Origin: Microbispora amethystogenes
GTDB taxonomy: Bacteria > Actinomycetota > Actinomycetes > Streptosporangiales > Streptosporangiaceae
Length of the DNA: 55,922 bases
Assembly (NCBI RefSeq): GCF_016863015.1
Contig: NZ_BOOB01000044.1
Span: forward strand, 1-55,922
Reading direction: 5' to 3'
The notes beneath the pieces were generated by a model. It worked only from the letters and a program-made list of their open reading frames with translations. It had not been told where the DNA came from and did no database searches. This document shows, one piece after another, positions 40,811 through 50,408 of the stretch. A program made the position numbers and the translations under genes. The stretch's first letter is position 1, and each line of letters begins with the position of its first letter.

Positions 40811-40980
40811 ACTCCACGCGCTCTCCTCTCCTTGGCCGCCTACCGGGTTAGCTGACGGGTTCGGGCCAGGAGTAGCCCTACCGGATGGTCCGGATTCACC
40901 CCAGAAGAGACGTGGGTCCCCGGTTCCCGGGTTCGATGACATCCGGGATTCGGCGGTCGCCGGTCGTCCTCGGGTTGAGG
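40811..40980 (-). ncRNA. ydaO-type c-di-AMP riboswitch
   Basis: Read on the minus strand this leader contains the conserved ydaO core pieces TGGGGTGAATCCGG, GGTAGGGCTACTCCTGG, then CCCGTCAGCTAACCCGGTAG and GCGGCCAAGGAGAGGAG. In actinobacteria this RNA class senses cyclic di-AMP and switches off cell-wall hydrolase genes (rpf, NlpC/P60, CHAP). It lies about 250 nt upstream of the CHAP gene, on its strand. The exact ends are approximate. Confidence 0.9.
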
Positions 40981-41150
40981 ACCACGCACCGGCGTACTGA
41001 CCGGAAGCATAGTAGATCACGAGTAGGACACGACCGAAAACCCGGCAAATAGGTCTATTTCCGCCTCTTCCGCATCATGCTTCCGCAGGTCCTCGCACTG
41101 GCAGCGCCCAATCGTGATATGCGCCACAACACCCGGTGAGGGCTCGGCGG

Positions 41151-41228
41151 GGCCCTGCGGCCTGCCTGAACGGCCTGGAGCACGTGAACGGCCGGGTCGG
41201 CGTCATCGGCTACTGCTCCGGCGCGGCA
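41151..41228 (+). pseudogene. Dienelactone hydrolase fragment
   Basis: About 26 codons read ...AACLNGLEHVNGRVGVIGYC followed by SGAA, which matches the nucleophile elbow of dienelactone hydrolases (GRVGVIGYCSGG). Nothing upstream or downstream continues the fold, so it is a remnant. It overlaps the 3' end of the minus-strand hypothetical gene. The rest of 40981-41150 shows no gene. Confidence 0.5.
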
Positions 41229-41625
41229 GATATTCGATCGTCCGCTCGTCCGCCCCGGGGAAAATCATGATCAGGAGGTCCTGGGTGCTCCCCGGCTCCC
41301 CGGCCGGCACACGGTAGTGCGCCCGGATGCGATACCGGTCCCTGCCCCGGAAAGCGAGGTTCGGCAGATCGCTCTCCCCCTGGATCAGATCCATCAGCTC
41401 TATACGACCGGTCGGGCTCCGGTAGCCGACCTCGACCACATGGTCCCAGCCACTCACCTCGACAGGTGGCCGGCGACGGTACAGCTCCGCCGTCAGGCAG
41501 TTGTCGAAGTCGGAGTGCGTGATCACCATCAGATGACCGGGGAGAGCGGCGACCAGGCCGTTCGCCTGCGCTCTCGTCAGCAGGTCGTCGTCGAGCGCGG
41601 CCTCCGTCTCCAGGGACTCGATCAC
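41203..41625 (-). CDS. Hypothetical protein coupled to membrane protein
   Basis: A 140-residue soluble protein of unknown function, starting at GTG 41625 (VIESLETEAALDDDLLTRAQ). The GTG overlaps the stop of the membrane-protein gene (GTGA), so its translation should be coupled. It has a beta-rich second half (VEVGYRSPTGRIELMDLIQG; RYRIRAHYRVPAGEPG) and no signal peptide. No family was recognised. Its last codons run antisense to a dienelactone hydrolase fragment. Confidence 0.68.
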   Translation of the reverse strand: MIESLETEAALDDDLLTRAQANGLVAALPGHLMVITHSDFDNCLTAELYRRRPPVEVSGWDHVVEVGYRSPTGRIELMDLIQGESDLPNLAFRGRDRYRIRAHYRVPAGEPGSTQDLLIMIFPGADERTIEYLPRRSSSR

Positions 41626-42152
41626 CCCGCCGACCTGCGCGGCAGTCGGAGGAGCGCCGGGCGCAGCGCCCGGCGAAGCCGGTGGCGGGGCATGCGCACC
41701 GCCGTGAGCGCGCACAGGGCGGCCACGGCGGCGACAGCCTCCGGGAGGAGCATCAGCCTGACCCCCAGAGCCCCGCCCCACCTGTCCAGGCAGCCTGTGT
41801 CCCTTGCGAGGTCCAGCGCGAACGCGAACGGGGCGAGGCCGAACAGGACGAGCAGCGGCGCCGCCGCGACCCGGGCGAGCACCCGCCCGGCCCGGGGGCG
41901 TCCCGCCCGGGTGGCGGCCCAGTGCGCGGCGAACGCGACAACGATGCCGGGGAGCCCCGAATACCAGGCCAGGGGGAAGTACGTACGGGCGGGCCACCAC
42001 ACGTCGGTGGCGGAGTCGTAGAGATCGCGCACGGGGCAGTACCCGAACGAGAACCAGGCGAAGCCGTGCTGGGCCAGGGTCAGGCTGTAGGCGAGCCCTG
42101 CCGACGACACCGCCAGAGCGGCGGCCCACCACCAGCGTGATCTTCGCGACAC
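41622..42152 (-). CDS. Hypothetical multi-pass membrane protein
   Basis: A 176-residue protein with four hydrophobic segments (about 8-27, 60-80, 92-112, 133-152). A loop with CPVRDLYDSATDVWWPARTY follows the first helix, and a very basic tail ends it. The start is GTG 42152, with no visible ribosome site. It is the first gene of a two-gene unit with the coupled hypothetical protein. Function is not recognised. Confidence 0.68.
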   Translation of the reverse strand: MSRRSRWWWAAALAVSSAGLAYSLTLAQHGFAWFSFGYCPVRDLYDSATDVWWPARTYFPLAWYSGLPGIVVAFAAHWAATRAGRPRAGRVLARVAAAPLLVLFGLAPFAFALDLARDTGCLDRWGGALGVRLMLLPEAVAAVAALCALTAVRMPRHRLRRALRPALLRLPRRSAG

Positions 42153-42315
42153 GAGCCGACGTTATCGCCCGCCCCCGACAGAGTCGCGGCGCGAAGGCGG
42201 GCCGCGGCAGGGGCCGCCCGTGTGACGGTCCTGGGGCGGGGAGACCGGCGGAGGACAACCTCCGCCGGCCGTCCGCCGTACGCCACCCGCGCCGGCTGGG
42301 GCGCGGCGACGCCGG

Positions 42316-42783
42316 CTACCACTCGCCGCCGGGTGCGCCGACTCCCCTGCGCCGGCCGTGCTCGTGCTGCCGGTAGTTGGCCGCGAACGCCAGCGCGCCG
42401 AGGCCGAACAGGAAGATGATCGCCCCGGTGACCACGTTGTTCCAGATGGTCGCGGTGGTCGCCGGCTGGCCTCTGATCACCCACGGCGCGATGATCGCCC
42501 AGACGCCGAGCACCGGTGTCACCCAGCTCACGCCGTACGTCCGGCCGAAGGCGGAGGCGCAGCTCAGCGCGAGCGCCGTGACGACCAGCCCGACGATCAG
42601 GTTGTTGACCGTAAGGCCGCCGAACCCGGTGAATCCCACGATCCACGGCGAGATGGCGAGATAGAGCCCGGCGAGGAGCGTCACCGCGTCCATCACCTGC
42701 GCCGGGGCGGTGGATCCCGCCCTGTCGTACGTCTGGCGTAGCTCCGTCACATCCGGGCGTCGAGCCAGACCTGGTTGCACCAT
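42316..42783 (-). CDS. SPW-repeat membrane protein
   Basis: A 155-residue membrane protein with two SPW-type repeats, LYLAISPWIVGFTGF and VWAIIAPWVIRG, each within paired hydrophobic segments (about four in all). The family's role is unknown; it is common in actinobacteria and often stress-linked. GAGGTGAC lies 7 nt before the ATG. Confidence 0.88.
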   Translation of the reverse strand: MVQPGLARRPDVTELRQTYDRAGSTAPAQVMDAVTLLAGLYLAISPWIVGFTGFGGLTVNNLIVGLVVTALALSCASAFGRTYGVSWVTPVLGVWAIIAPWVIRGQPATTATIWNNVVTGAIIFLFGLGALAFAANYRQHEHGRRRGVGAPGGEW

Positions 42784-42903
42784 GATGTGTCACCTCTTCT
42801 CCCAGGTGGCCGGGGGCCCGAGACCCCTCTCTTGCATCATGCGTCCGTAGGCGCCGCCGAGGGGAGACCGCGAGACGCGCCGAATGCAGATGAAGTACAT
42901 CTG

Positions 42904-44679
42904 TCAGGCAGATCGCCCCGGCGCCGCCAGGGCCCCCGCCGTGTTGACGATCGAGACGTGGCTGTAGGCCTGGGGGAAGTTGCCCGCCTGGCGGCGGCGG
43001 CCGGGGTCGTACTCCTCCGCCAGCAGGCCGACGTCGTTGCGCAGGGACAGCAGCCGCTCGAACAGCGTCCGCGCCCGCCCGCGCCGGCCCAGCAGGGCGA
43101 GCGCGTGGGCGAGCCAGAAGGAGCAGGGGATGAAGACCCCCTCCCCGCCCGGCAGCCGGTCCACCTTGTCGGCCTCCGGCCGGTAGCGCAGCACGAACCC
43201 GTCCTCCGTCAGCTCGCGGCACACGGCGTCGACCGTTCCCGCCACGCGGGGGTCGTCCAGCGGCAGGAAGCCGAGCCGGGGGATCAGCAGCAGCGCGGCG
43301 TCCAGCCCCCTGGAGCCGTAGAACTGGGTGAAGGTGTTGCGGCCGGGGTCGTAACCGTGGGCGCACACGTCCCGGTGGATCTCCTCGCGCAGCGCGCGCC
43401 AGCGGCCCACCGGCCCGTCGAGCCCCTGCCGCTCCACCGAGGCGACCATCCGGTCGGCGGCCACCCACGCGAGGACCTTCGCGTGGACGAACGGGCGGCG
43501 CGGCCCGCGCACCTCCCAGAGCCCGTTGCCGGGCTCGCGCCACGCGCCCTCCAGATACTCCATGAACGCGCGCTGCAGGTCCCAGGCGTCCTCCTCCGGC
43601 CCGAGCCCCGCCTCCCTGGCCTGATAGAGGCAGTCGATCACCTCGCCGTACACGTCGAGCTGGAACTGCCGGGAGGCGGCGTTGCCGACCCGCACCGGCC
43701 GGGATCCCTCGTATCCCGGCAGCCGGTCGAGGGTCCGCTCGGGCATCCGGCGTCCGCCGTCGATCGTGTACATGATCTGCAGGTCGGCCGGGTCGCCGGC
43801 GACGGCCCGCAGCAGCCAGTCACGCCAGGCGGTCGCCTCCTCGGCGTACCCCGCCTCGATGAGCGCCCGCAGGGTGAACGAGGCGTCCCGCAGCCAGCTG
43901 TAGCGGTAGTCCCAGTTGCGGGAGCCCCCGATCTGCTCCGGCAGGGACGTCGTCGGCGCCGCGACGATCCCGCCGGTCGGGGCGTAGGTGAGTGCCTTGA
44001 GCGTGACGAGGCTGCCGGACACCGCCTCGGTGTAGTCCCCCCGGTAACGGCACCGGCCGAGCCACTCCCGCCACACGCGCTCGGTGGTCGCCAGTTCCTC
44101 TGCGGCCTCCAGCCGGCGCGGGCGGCCCCGCCACGACTCCTGCCAGGTGAGCACGAACGGCACCCGCTCCCCCGCCGCGACGGTGAACGAGGCGGTCGCG
44201 GCGCCGGGCCGGGACTCCTGCGTCAGCGTCACGGGTGACTGGAGCCACGCGGCGTTCGGACCGGCGATCACGGCCAGTTCGCCGCCGCGTTCGCGCGTCC
44301 AGGGCACCACCTCGCCGTAGTCGAAGCGCAGGAGCAGTTCCGTACGCATCTCCACCCGGCCGTGCACGCCCTCCACGATCCGGACGACGTCGGGCGCCTC
44401 CTCGCGCGGCGGCATGAAGTCGAGGACCCGCACCCGCCCGCCGGGGACGTCCCAGGTCGTCTCCAGCACCAGCGTGCCGTCGCGGTAGCGGCGCCCGGCG
44501 CACGTCCCGCCCGCGGCGGGCGCCAGCAGCCAGCGTCCGGCCCGGTGCCCGCCCAGCAGGGCCGCGAAGCAGGCGCCGGAGTCGAAGCGGGGCAGGCACA
44601 GCCAGTCGACCGAGCCGTCCCGGCCCACCAGGGCGGCGGTGTGCATGTCGCCGACGAGCGCGTAGTCCTCGATCCGCAT
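42904..44679 (-). CDS. GH15-family glycosidase (glucoamylase/trehalase-like)
   Basis: A 591-residue cytoplasmic protein. The N-terminal beta-sandwich begins MRIEDYALVGDMHTAALVGR with GSVDWLCLPRFDSGACFAAL. The (alpha/alpha)6 catalytic domain has SRNWDYRYSWLRDASFTLRA, and the general base is probably in the late EEYDP motif (LLAEEYDPGRRRQAGNFPQA). GH15 members of this shape hydrolyse alpha-1,4-glucans or trehalose (mycobacterial type); sequence alone does not decide. GGGGGAG before ATG 44679 fixes the start over the longer ORF. A debranching-like enzyme lies at 32.3-34.5 kb. Confidence 0.9.
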   Translation of the reverse strand: MRIEDYALVGDMHTAALVGRDGSVDWLCLPRFDSGACFAALLGGHRAGRWLLAPAAGGTCAGRRYRDGTLVLETTWDVPGGRVRVLDFMPPREEAPDVVRIVEGVHGRVEMRTELLLRFDYGEVVPWTRERGGELAVIAGPNAAWLQSPVTLTQESRPGAATASFTVAAGERVPFVLTWQESWRGRPRRLEAAEELATTERVWREWLGRCRYRGDYTEAVSGSLVTLKALTYAPTGGIVAAPTTSLPEQIGGSRNWDYRYSWLRDASFTLRALIEAGYAEEATAWRDWLLRAVAGDPADLQIMYTIDGGRRMPERTLDRLPGYEGSRPVRVGNAASRQFQLDVYGEVIDCLYQAREAGLGPEEDAWDLQRAFMEYLEGAWREPGNGLWEVRGPRRPFVHAKVLAWVAADRMVASVERQGLDGPVGRWRALREEIHRDVCAHGYDPGRNTFTQFYGSRGLDAALLLIPRLGFLPLDDPRVAGTVDAVCRELTEDGFVLRYRPEADKVDRLPGGEGVFIPCSFWLAHALALLGRRGRARTLFERLLSLRNDVGLLAEEYDPGRRRQAGNFPQAYSHVSIVNTAGALAAPGRSA

Positions 44680-44781
44680 GGCGCTCCCCCTCACCCGTAC
44701 GGCCGGGGCCGGGGGCGGGCCCGTACGCCGGGGACGCGGCCGCGGCACACACCTACCCCGGCACGTCCCCGCGAATCGGGT

Positions 44782-46110
<1,329 letters not shown>

Positions 46111-46159
46111 TCACCGGCGTGCCGGGCCCGGCGCACGCCGTACGACTCAGACGGACGGC

Positions 46160-46822
46160 TCAGATGGGGCGGCCGGGGAGGCTGGCGAGGTACCAGTCGA
46201 CGAGCTTGACCCTCTCGTCGGCCTGCCTGGCCTCCACCTCGGCCTGGGTCCGCGGCGCGCCCAGCAGCACGTCGTCTCCCGGCCGCCAGTTGGCCGGGCA
46301 GGAGACGCCGTCGCGGTCGGCCGTCTGCAGCGCCTCGACGAGCCGGAGGATCTCGGGGACCATGCGCCCCGCGTTCATCGGGTAGTAGAGGATCGCGCGC
46401 ACGACCGACTCGGGGTCGATGACGAAGACCGCCCGCACCGCCGCCGTGGTCGACGCGTTCGGGTGCAGCATCCCGTACGCGCGGGAGATCCGCGTGCCGA
46501 CGTCGGCGACGACCGGGAACGGCACCCGCACGCCGAGCCTGTCCTCGATCGCCCGGGTCCAGGCGAGGTGGCTGTGCACGGAGTCGACCGAGACGCCGAG
46601 CAGGGCGACGCCGCGGGCCGCGAACTCCTCGGCGAGCTCGGTGAAGGCGACGAACTCGGTGGTGCAGACCGGGGTGAAGTCGGCGGGATGGCTGAACAGC
46701 ACCAGCCACCGCCCCGCGTAGTCGGCGAGCCGGACCGGCCCGTGCGTGCTCTCGGCCTCGAAGCCGGGGGCCCTGTCGCCGATGAGCGGCAGCCGGGTGG
46801 CCGGCTCCGCGGCAGAAGTCAT
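46160..46822 (-). CDS. Peroxiredoxin, Prx6-like
   Basis: A 220-residue thioredoxin-fold peroxidase. The peroxidatic cysteine is C53 in HPADFTPVCTTEFVAF. A long C-terminal domain (about 165-220) with VSCPANWRPGDDVLL is typical of the 1-Cys Prx6 class. It reduces H2O2 and alkyl hydroperoxides. GAGGAG lies 6 nt before the ATG. It sits 70 bp upstream of the alditol oxidase on the same strand, so it may protect the cell from that enzyme's peroxide. Confidence 0.94.
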   Translation of the reverse strand: MTSAAEPATRLPLIGDRAPGFEAESTHGPVRLADYAGRWLVLFSHPADFTPVCTTEFVAFTELAEEFAARGVALLGVSVDSVHSHLAWTRAIEDRLGVRVPFPVVADVGTRISRAYGMLHPNASTTAAVRAVFVIDPESVVRAILYYPMNAGRMVPEILRLVEALQTADRDGVSCPANWRPGDDVLLGAPRTQAEVEARQADERVKLVDWYLASLPGRPI

Positions 46823-46969
46823 GACGTGCTCCTCTCCATCCGCTCACTGCGCCCGTACCCGCGTTGAGCGGTCACGACGACGCGCTGTTCGCCCCGGTTC
46901 GGTAATCGCGCACGGCGGCGTCGCGACAGCCCGCCGCGCCGGGGGAATGAACCTCGCAAGGGGGCTGCC

Positions 46970-47614
46970 ATGACCGTGCCGGTGACGACGGAGATCAGCC
47001 ATCCGCTGTTCGCGCGCTTCTACACCTGGTTCAGCCAGGTGCTCGATCGGCGGGGCCTCGCCGGGCAGCGGGAGGCGCTGCTGACCGGGCTGTCGGGCCG
47101 GGTGATCGAGGTCGGCGCGGGCAACGGGCTGAACTTCCGCCACTATCCGCCGTCCGTGACCGGTGTGCTGGCCGTCGAGCCGGAGCCGCGACTGCGGGCG
47201 GCCGCCCGCCGCGCCGCCGAGGCGGCGGCGGCGCGGATCGACGTGGAGGGCGGCCTGGCCGAACGGCTCCCGGCCGCCGGCGGCGGGTTCGACACGGCGG
47301 TGGTGACGTTCGTGCTGTGCTCACTGCCCGACCCCGGCGCCGGGCTGCGGGAGATCCGCCGGGTGCTCGCGCCGGGCGGGCGGCTGCGCTTCCTCGAACA
47401 CGTCCGCGCCGGGGACGCCGGCTGGGCCCGCGCCCAGGACCTGCTGGACGCGACGGTGTGGCCACGCCTGGCCGGCGGCTGCCACACGGGCCGGGACAGC
47501 GTGGCCGCGATCGAGGCGGCGGGTTTCACCGTCGAGTCCCTGGACCGGTTCGTCTTCGCCTGCGGTATGCGCAGCCCGATCTCCTTCTGCGTGCGGGGCG
47601 TGGCCCGCCGCTGA
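46970..47614 (+). CDS. SAM-dependent class I methyltransferase
   Basis: A 214-residue methyltransferase of the Methyltransf_11/UbiE type. SAM motif I is VIEVGAGNGLNFRHYP, the acidic residue of motif II is in LAVEPEPRLRA, and post-motifs FDTAVVTFVLCSLPDP and RVLAPGGRLRFLEHVR follow. The substrate is unknown; homologues are annotated as phosphatidylethanolamine or ubiquinone-type methyltransferases. AAGGGGG precedes the ATG. It is divergent from the peroxiredoxin and convergent with the MFS gene. Confidence 0.9.
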   Translation: MTVPVTTEISHPLFARFYTWFSQVLDRRGLAGQREALLTGLSGRVIEVGAGNGLNFRHYPPSVTGVLAVEPEPRLRAAARRAAEAAAARIDVEGGLAERLPAAGGGFDTAVVTFVLCSLPDPGAGLREIRRVLAPGGRLRFLEHVRAGDAGWARAQDLLDATVWPRLAGGCHTGRDSVAAIEAAGFTVESLDRFVFACGMRSPISFCVRGVARR

Positions 47615-47634
47615 GCGAGCCGGCCGACGGGTGG

Positions 47635-48921
47635 TCAGTCCGCGCTCGGCTGTGGCCGCCGGTCCGGGATCTCCGGGTGCGCCGTCCCGGCCTCGTACCG
47701 GCGGAAGGCCGGGACGGCGAAGCCGGCGACCAGCACGAGGAGGGCGCAGACGAGACCGCCGCCCGCCCAGGAGGGCACCAGCCCGAAGGTGTCCGCTGTG
47801 GCGCCCGCCCGGAGGTCGCCGAGACGCGGGCCCCCGGCCACCACGACCATGAACACGCCCTGCAGCCGCCCGCGCATCTCGTCCGGCGCGTACGTCTGCA
47901 GGATCGTCTGCCGCCACACGGCGGAGGCGAGGTCGATCGCGCCACCCACGGCCAGCAGCGCGACGACCAGCCACAGCGGCTGCGCCAGCGCCGCCGCGGA
48001 CACCGTGACCCCCCACAGGGCGATCACGAGCGTGAGCGCCACGCCCTGCCGCCGTACGCGGCCGATCCAGCCGGACAGCAGCCCGGCGGCGACCGCGCCG
48101 ATGGCGATGCTCGCCGACAGCCAGCCGAACGCCACGGCCGACCCGCCGAAGCGCTCGGCCGTCATCTCGGGGAACAGCGCCCGCGGCATCGCGAAGGCCA
48201 TCGCGATGATGTCCACCACGAACGACATCAGCACGACCGGCCGGCTCACGACGTAGGCGAGCCCGTCGGCGACCGACCGCAGGCCCGGCCGGGAGATCTC
48301 GCCGAGGGGCGCGAGCGACGGCAGCCGTACGGCGGCGTAGAAGCCCGCGCCGAACAGGACGGCGTCGATGAGGTACGCCAGGGCGTAGCCGCCCCGGGCG
48401 AGCACCACCCCGGCCAGCAACGGCCCCACCACCGTGCCGACGCTGCTGACCAGGAAGTTCAGGGTGTTGGCCGCGGCGACCCGCTCGGTGGGGACGATCC
48501 GGGGGATGATCGCGCCGCGCGTCGCCGAGGTGACGGCGAAGCCGATCGACTGCAGGGCGATCACCGCGAGGATGAGGTGCACGCTCCCCAGCCCCGACCA
48601 GGCGTGCAGCAGCAGGGCGATCGTCGACACCCAGGCCACGACCGACCCGGCGAGCAGCAGCCGGCGGCGGTCCATCGCGTCGGCCACCGCGCCGCCCCAC
48701 AGGCCGAAGACGACCAGCGGCACGAGGCTCACCGGGCCGAGCATGCCCACCCACAGCGACGACCCGGTGATGCTGTAGACCTGACCGCTCACGGCCACCG
48801 CGGTGAGCTGGAAGCCGACGAACGACACGCCCTGGCCCACCAGCAGCCGCCGGTACGCCGGGATGGCCAGGGGCCGGGTGTCGAGTGCGACGCGCTTCAG
48901 GACTGCCTGGACCCCCGACAC
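47635..48921 (-). CDS. MFS transporter (EntS/MFS_3-like)
   Basis: A 428-residue major facilitator with about 12 hydrophobic segments. The loop 2-3 signature appears as GLWGGAVADAMDRRRLLLAG. Pieces such as LVSSVGTVVGPLLAGVVLAR and the C-terminal DEMRGRLQGVFMVVV are typical of the MFS_3 exporter group (enterobactin exporter and macrolide-efflux relatives). The substrate is not predictable. The start is GTG 48921 after GAGG. A TTTACC/GGTAAA palindrome directly upstream suggests a dedicated regulator, not visible nearby. Confidence 0.91.
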   Translation of the reverse strand: MSGVQAVLKRVALDTRPLAIPAYRRLLVGQGVSFVGFQLTAVAVSGQVYSITGSSLWVGMLGPVSLVPLVVFGLWGGAVADAMDRRRLLLAGSVVAWVSTIALLLHAWSGLGSVHLILAVIALQSIGFAVTSATRGAIIPRIVPTERVAAANTLNFLVSSVGTVVGPLLAGVVLARGGYALAYLIDAVLFGAGFYAAVRLPSLAPLGEISRPGLRSVADGLAYVVSRPVVLMSFVVDIIAMAFAMPRALFPEMTAERFGGSAVAFGWLSASIAIGAVAAGLLSGWIGRVRRQGVALTLVIALWGVTVSAAALAQPLWLVVALLAVGGAIDLASAVWRQTILQTYAPDEMRGRLQGVFMVVVAGGPRLGDLRAGATADTFGLVPSWAGGGLVCALLVLVAGFAVPAFRRYEAGTAHPEIPDRRPQPSAD

Positions 48922-48923
48922 CC

Positions 48924-48969
48924 TTTACCTCACCGATCTGGGTAAATCGACCAATTCGCGTACTTTACC
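48924..48969. promoter_or_regulatory. Palindrome upstream of the MFS gene
   Basis: TTTACC (48924-48929) and GGTAAA (48941-48946) form a perfect 6-bp inverted repeat with 11 bp between; a third half-site TTTACC is at 48964-48969. The region is AT-rich compared with its surroundings and ends 3 bp from the MFS start, so it is probably an operator overlapping the promoter or leader. Confidence 0.55.
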
Positions 48970-49034
48970 CTGATCGTGTTATCGGGCCCCTCCGGGGTGG
49001 GCCGCCGGTGGCGGGGTCACTCGAACCCGAAACC

Positions 49035-50309
49035 TTAGTCGTAGCCGAAAGCACGGGGCAGCGGCTCGTCGCGGAACAGGCGGGCCGGGACGGCGTCCGC
49101 GAGCGCCCGGTAACCGGCCGGGTTCAGGTGCAGGCCGTCCCCCACGTCGTACGCCGGGAGGAGCCGCCGGGGGGCGGCCGGGTCGCGGGCGGCGCGGTCG
49201 AAGTCGACGACGGCGTCGAAGCGGCCACTCGTCCGGATCCACTCGTTGACCGCCTGCCGGGACCGCTCCCGGTGCCCGCCCGGGTCGTCGTAGGCGTCGT
49301 TGCCGCCGAACGGCGTCAGCGTCGCGCCGTACACGCGGATGCCCCGGGCGTGCGCACGGCGGACGACCTGGCCGTACGCGGCGATGAGGTCCTCGGCCAC
49401 CTGCTTCTGGGCCGCCTCCGCCGCCCCGGCCGTGCCGATGTCGTTGATCCCCTCGAACAGGACCATCCAGCGCACGCCGCTCTGCGCGAGCACGTCGCGG
49501 TCGAGCCGGGCGAGGACGTTCGGGCCCAGGCCGTCGTCGAGCACCCGGTTGCCGCCGGCCCCCTGGTTCACGATCGCCACCCCGGAGGTGGCGCGCCGGG
49601 CGTGCAGGCGGTCGGCCAGCCGGTCCGGCCAGCGGTCGTTCCCGTTGGTGGTCGAGCCCCTGCCGTCGGTCAGCGAGTCGCCCACCACGACGGCCGCGGC
49701 GGCCGAGGGCCGGGCCCACACCTCCACGCCGCTGAGGAAGTACCAGTGGTCGGCGAGCGCCGCGCCGGGGAGTGTGACGTCCTCGGTGTGGTCCCCGGCC
49801 AGCAGGTGTGAGGTGGTCCTGGAGCCCGGGTGCGAGGTGACGGCGGAGGAGCGCTGCCCGTCCGCCAGGTGGACCGTCACCGTGAGGACGGACCGGGGCG
49901 CCAGGTCGAAGCTCAGCGGGTCGGAGACCGCCTGCGCCCCCGCCGGGATCACGACGGACGGACGGCCGTGGAAGGTCACCTGCCGTGAGGTCCCCGGCCG
50001 GATCTCGCCGGTCCCCGCCCGCCCGCCGCCGGGAAGCGCGACGGCGACCCTGGTGAGAGGCAGCGGGGCGCCGCCGAAGGCGTTGGAGAAACGCAGCCGC
50101 GCCCGCCGCCCGCCCACGGTGACGCGCAGGGTCTGACGCAGCGTGCTGCCGGCGAAGACGATGCCTTCTCCCGCGAACGGCGCGGGCGGCATGTTCTCCG
50201 GCTCCGTGAGCTGCGGCATCGACGCCCAGGTGGCGACCCAGTGGCCGGCTGGCCCGCGCGCCGCCAGAACGGCGCGCCGCCGGGTGGATCTTGACGCGTT
50301 GCGGATCAT
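49035..50309 (-). CDS. SGNH/GDSL-type esterase
   Basis: A protein of about 424 residues. A N-terminal beta-rich domain (about 20-190; GHWVATWASMPQLTEPENMP) precedes an SGNH hydrolase domain (about 200-424). SGNH blocks are all present: VVVGDSLTDGRG (Ser), NQGAGGNR (Gly), FEGINDIG (Asn) and DGLHLNPAG (Asp/His). Similar proteins remove acyl groups from polysaccharides or lipids. The Arg-rich start (MIRNASRSTRRRAVLAA) could be a weak or Tat-like export signal. It is divergent from a GH43 enzyme, so xylan deacetylation is a reasonable guess. Confidence 0.87.
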   Translation of the reverse strand: MIRNASRSTRRRAVLAARGPAGHWVATWASMPQLTEPENMPPAPFAGEGIVFAGSTLRQTLRVTVGGRRARLRFSNAFGGAPLPLTRVAVALPGGGRAGTGEIRPGTSRQVTFHGRPSVVIPAGAQAVSDPLSFDLAPRSVLTVTVHLADGQRSSAVTSHPGSRTTSHLLAGDHTEDVTLPGAALADHWYFLSGVEVWARPSAAAAVVVGDSLTDGRGSTTNGNDRWPDRLADRLHARRATSGVAIVNQGAGGNRVLDDGLGPNVLARLDRDVLAQSGVRWMVLFEGINDIGTAGAAEAAQKQVAEDLIAAYGQVVRRAHARGIRVYGATLTPFGGNDAYDDPGGHRERSRQAVNEWIRTSGRFDAVVDFDRAARDPAAPRRLLPAYDVGDGLHLNPAGYRALADAVPARLFRDEPLPRAFGYD

Positions 50310-50408
50310 CCGCCTATGGTCCCGTCCAGCCAGGCCTGCGATCCACCCGGCATACATTCCCGGCGCACACTCCCGGCACAGCGGAGCACGGAAGGGCGAA
50401 CCCTGCTT

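Noticed and set aside
40626..41000. Plus-strand ORF starting MTVTPTDTAAAGRSRTGSDG
   Set aside because: It is antisense to the riboswitch leader, has no ribosome site and no domain.
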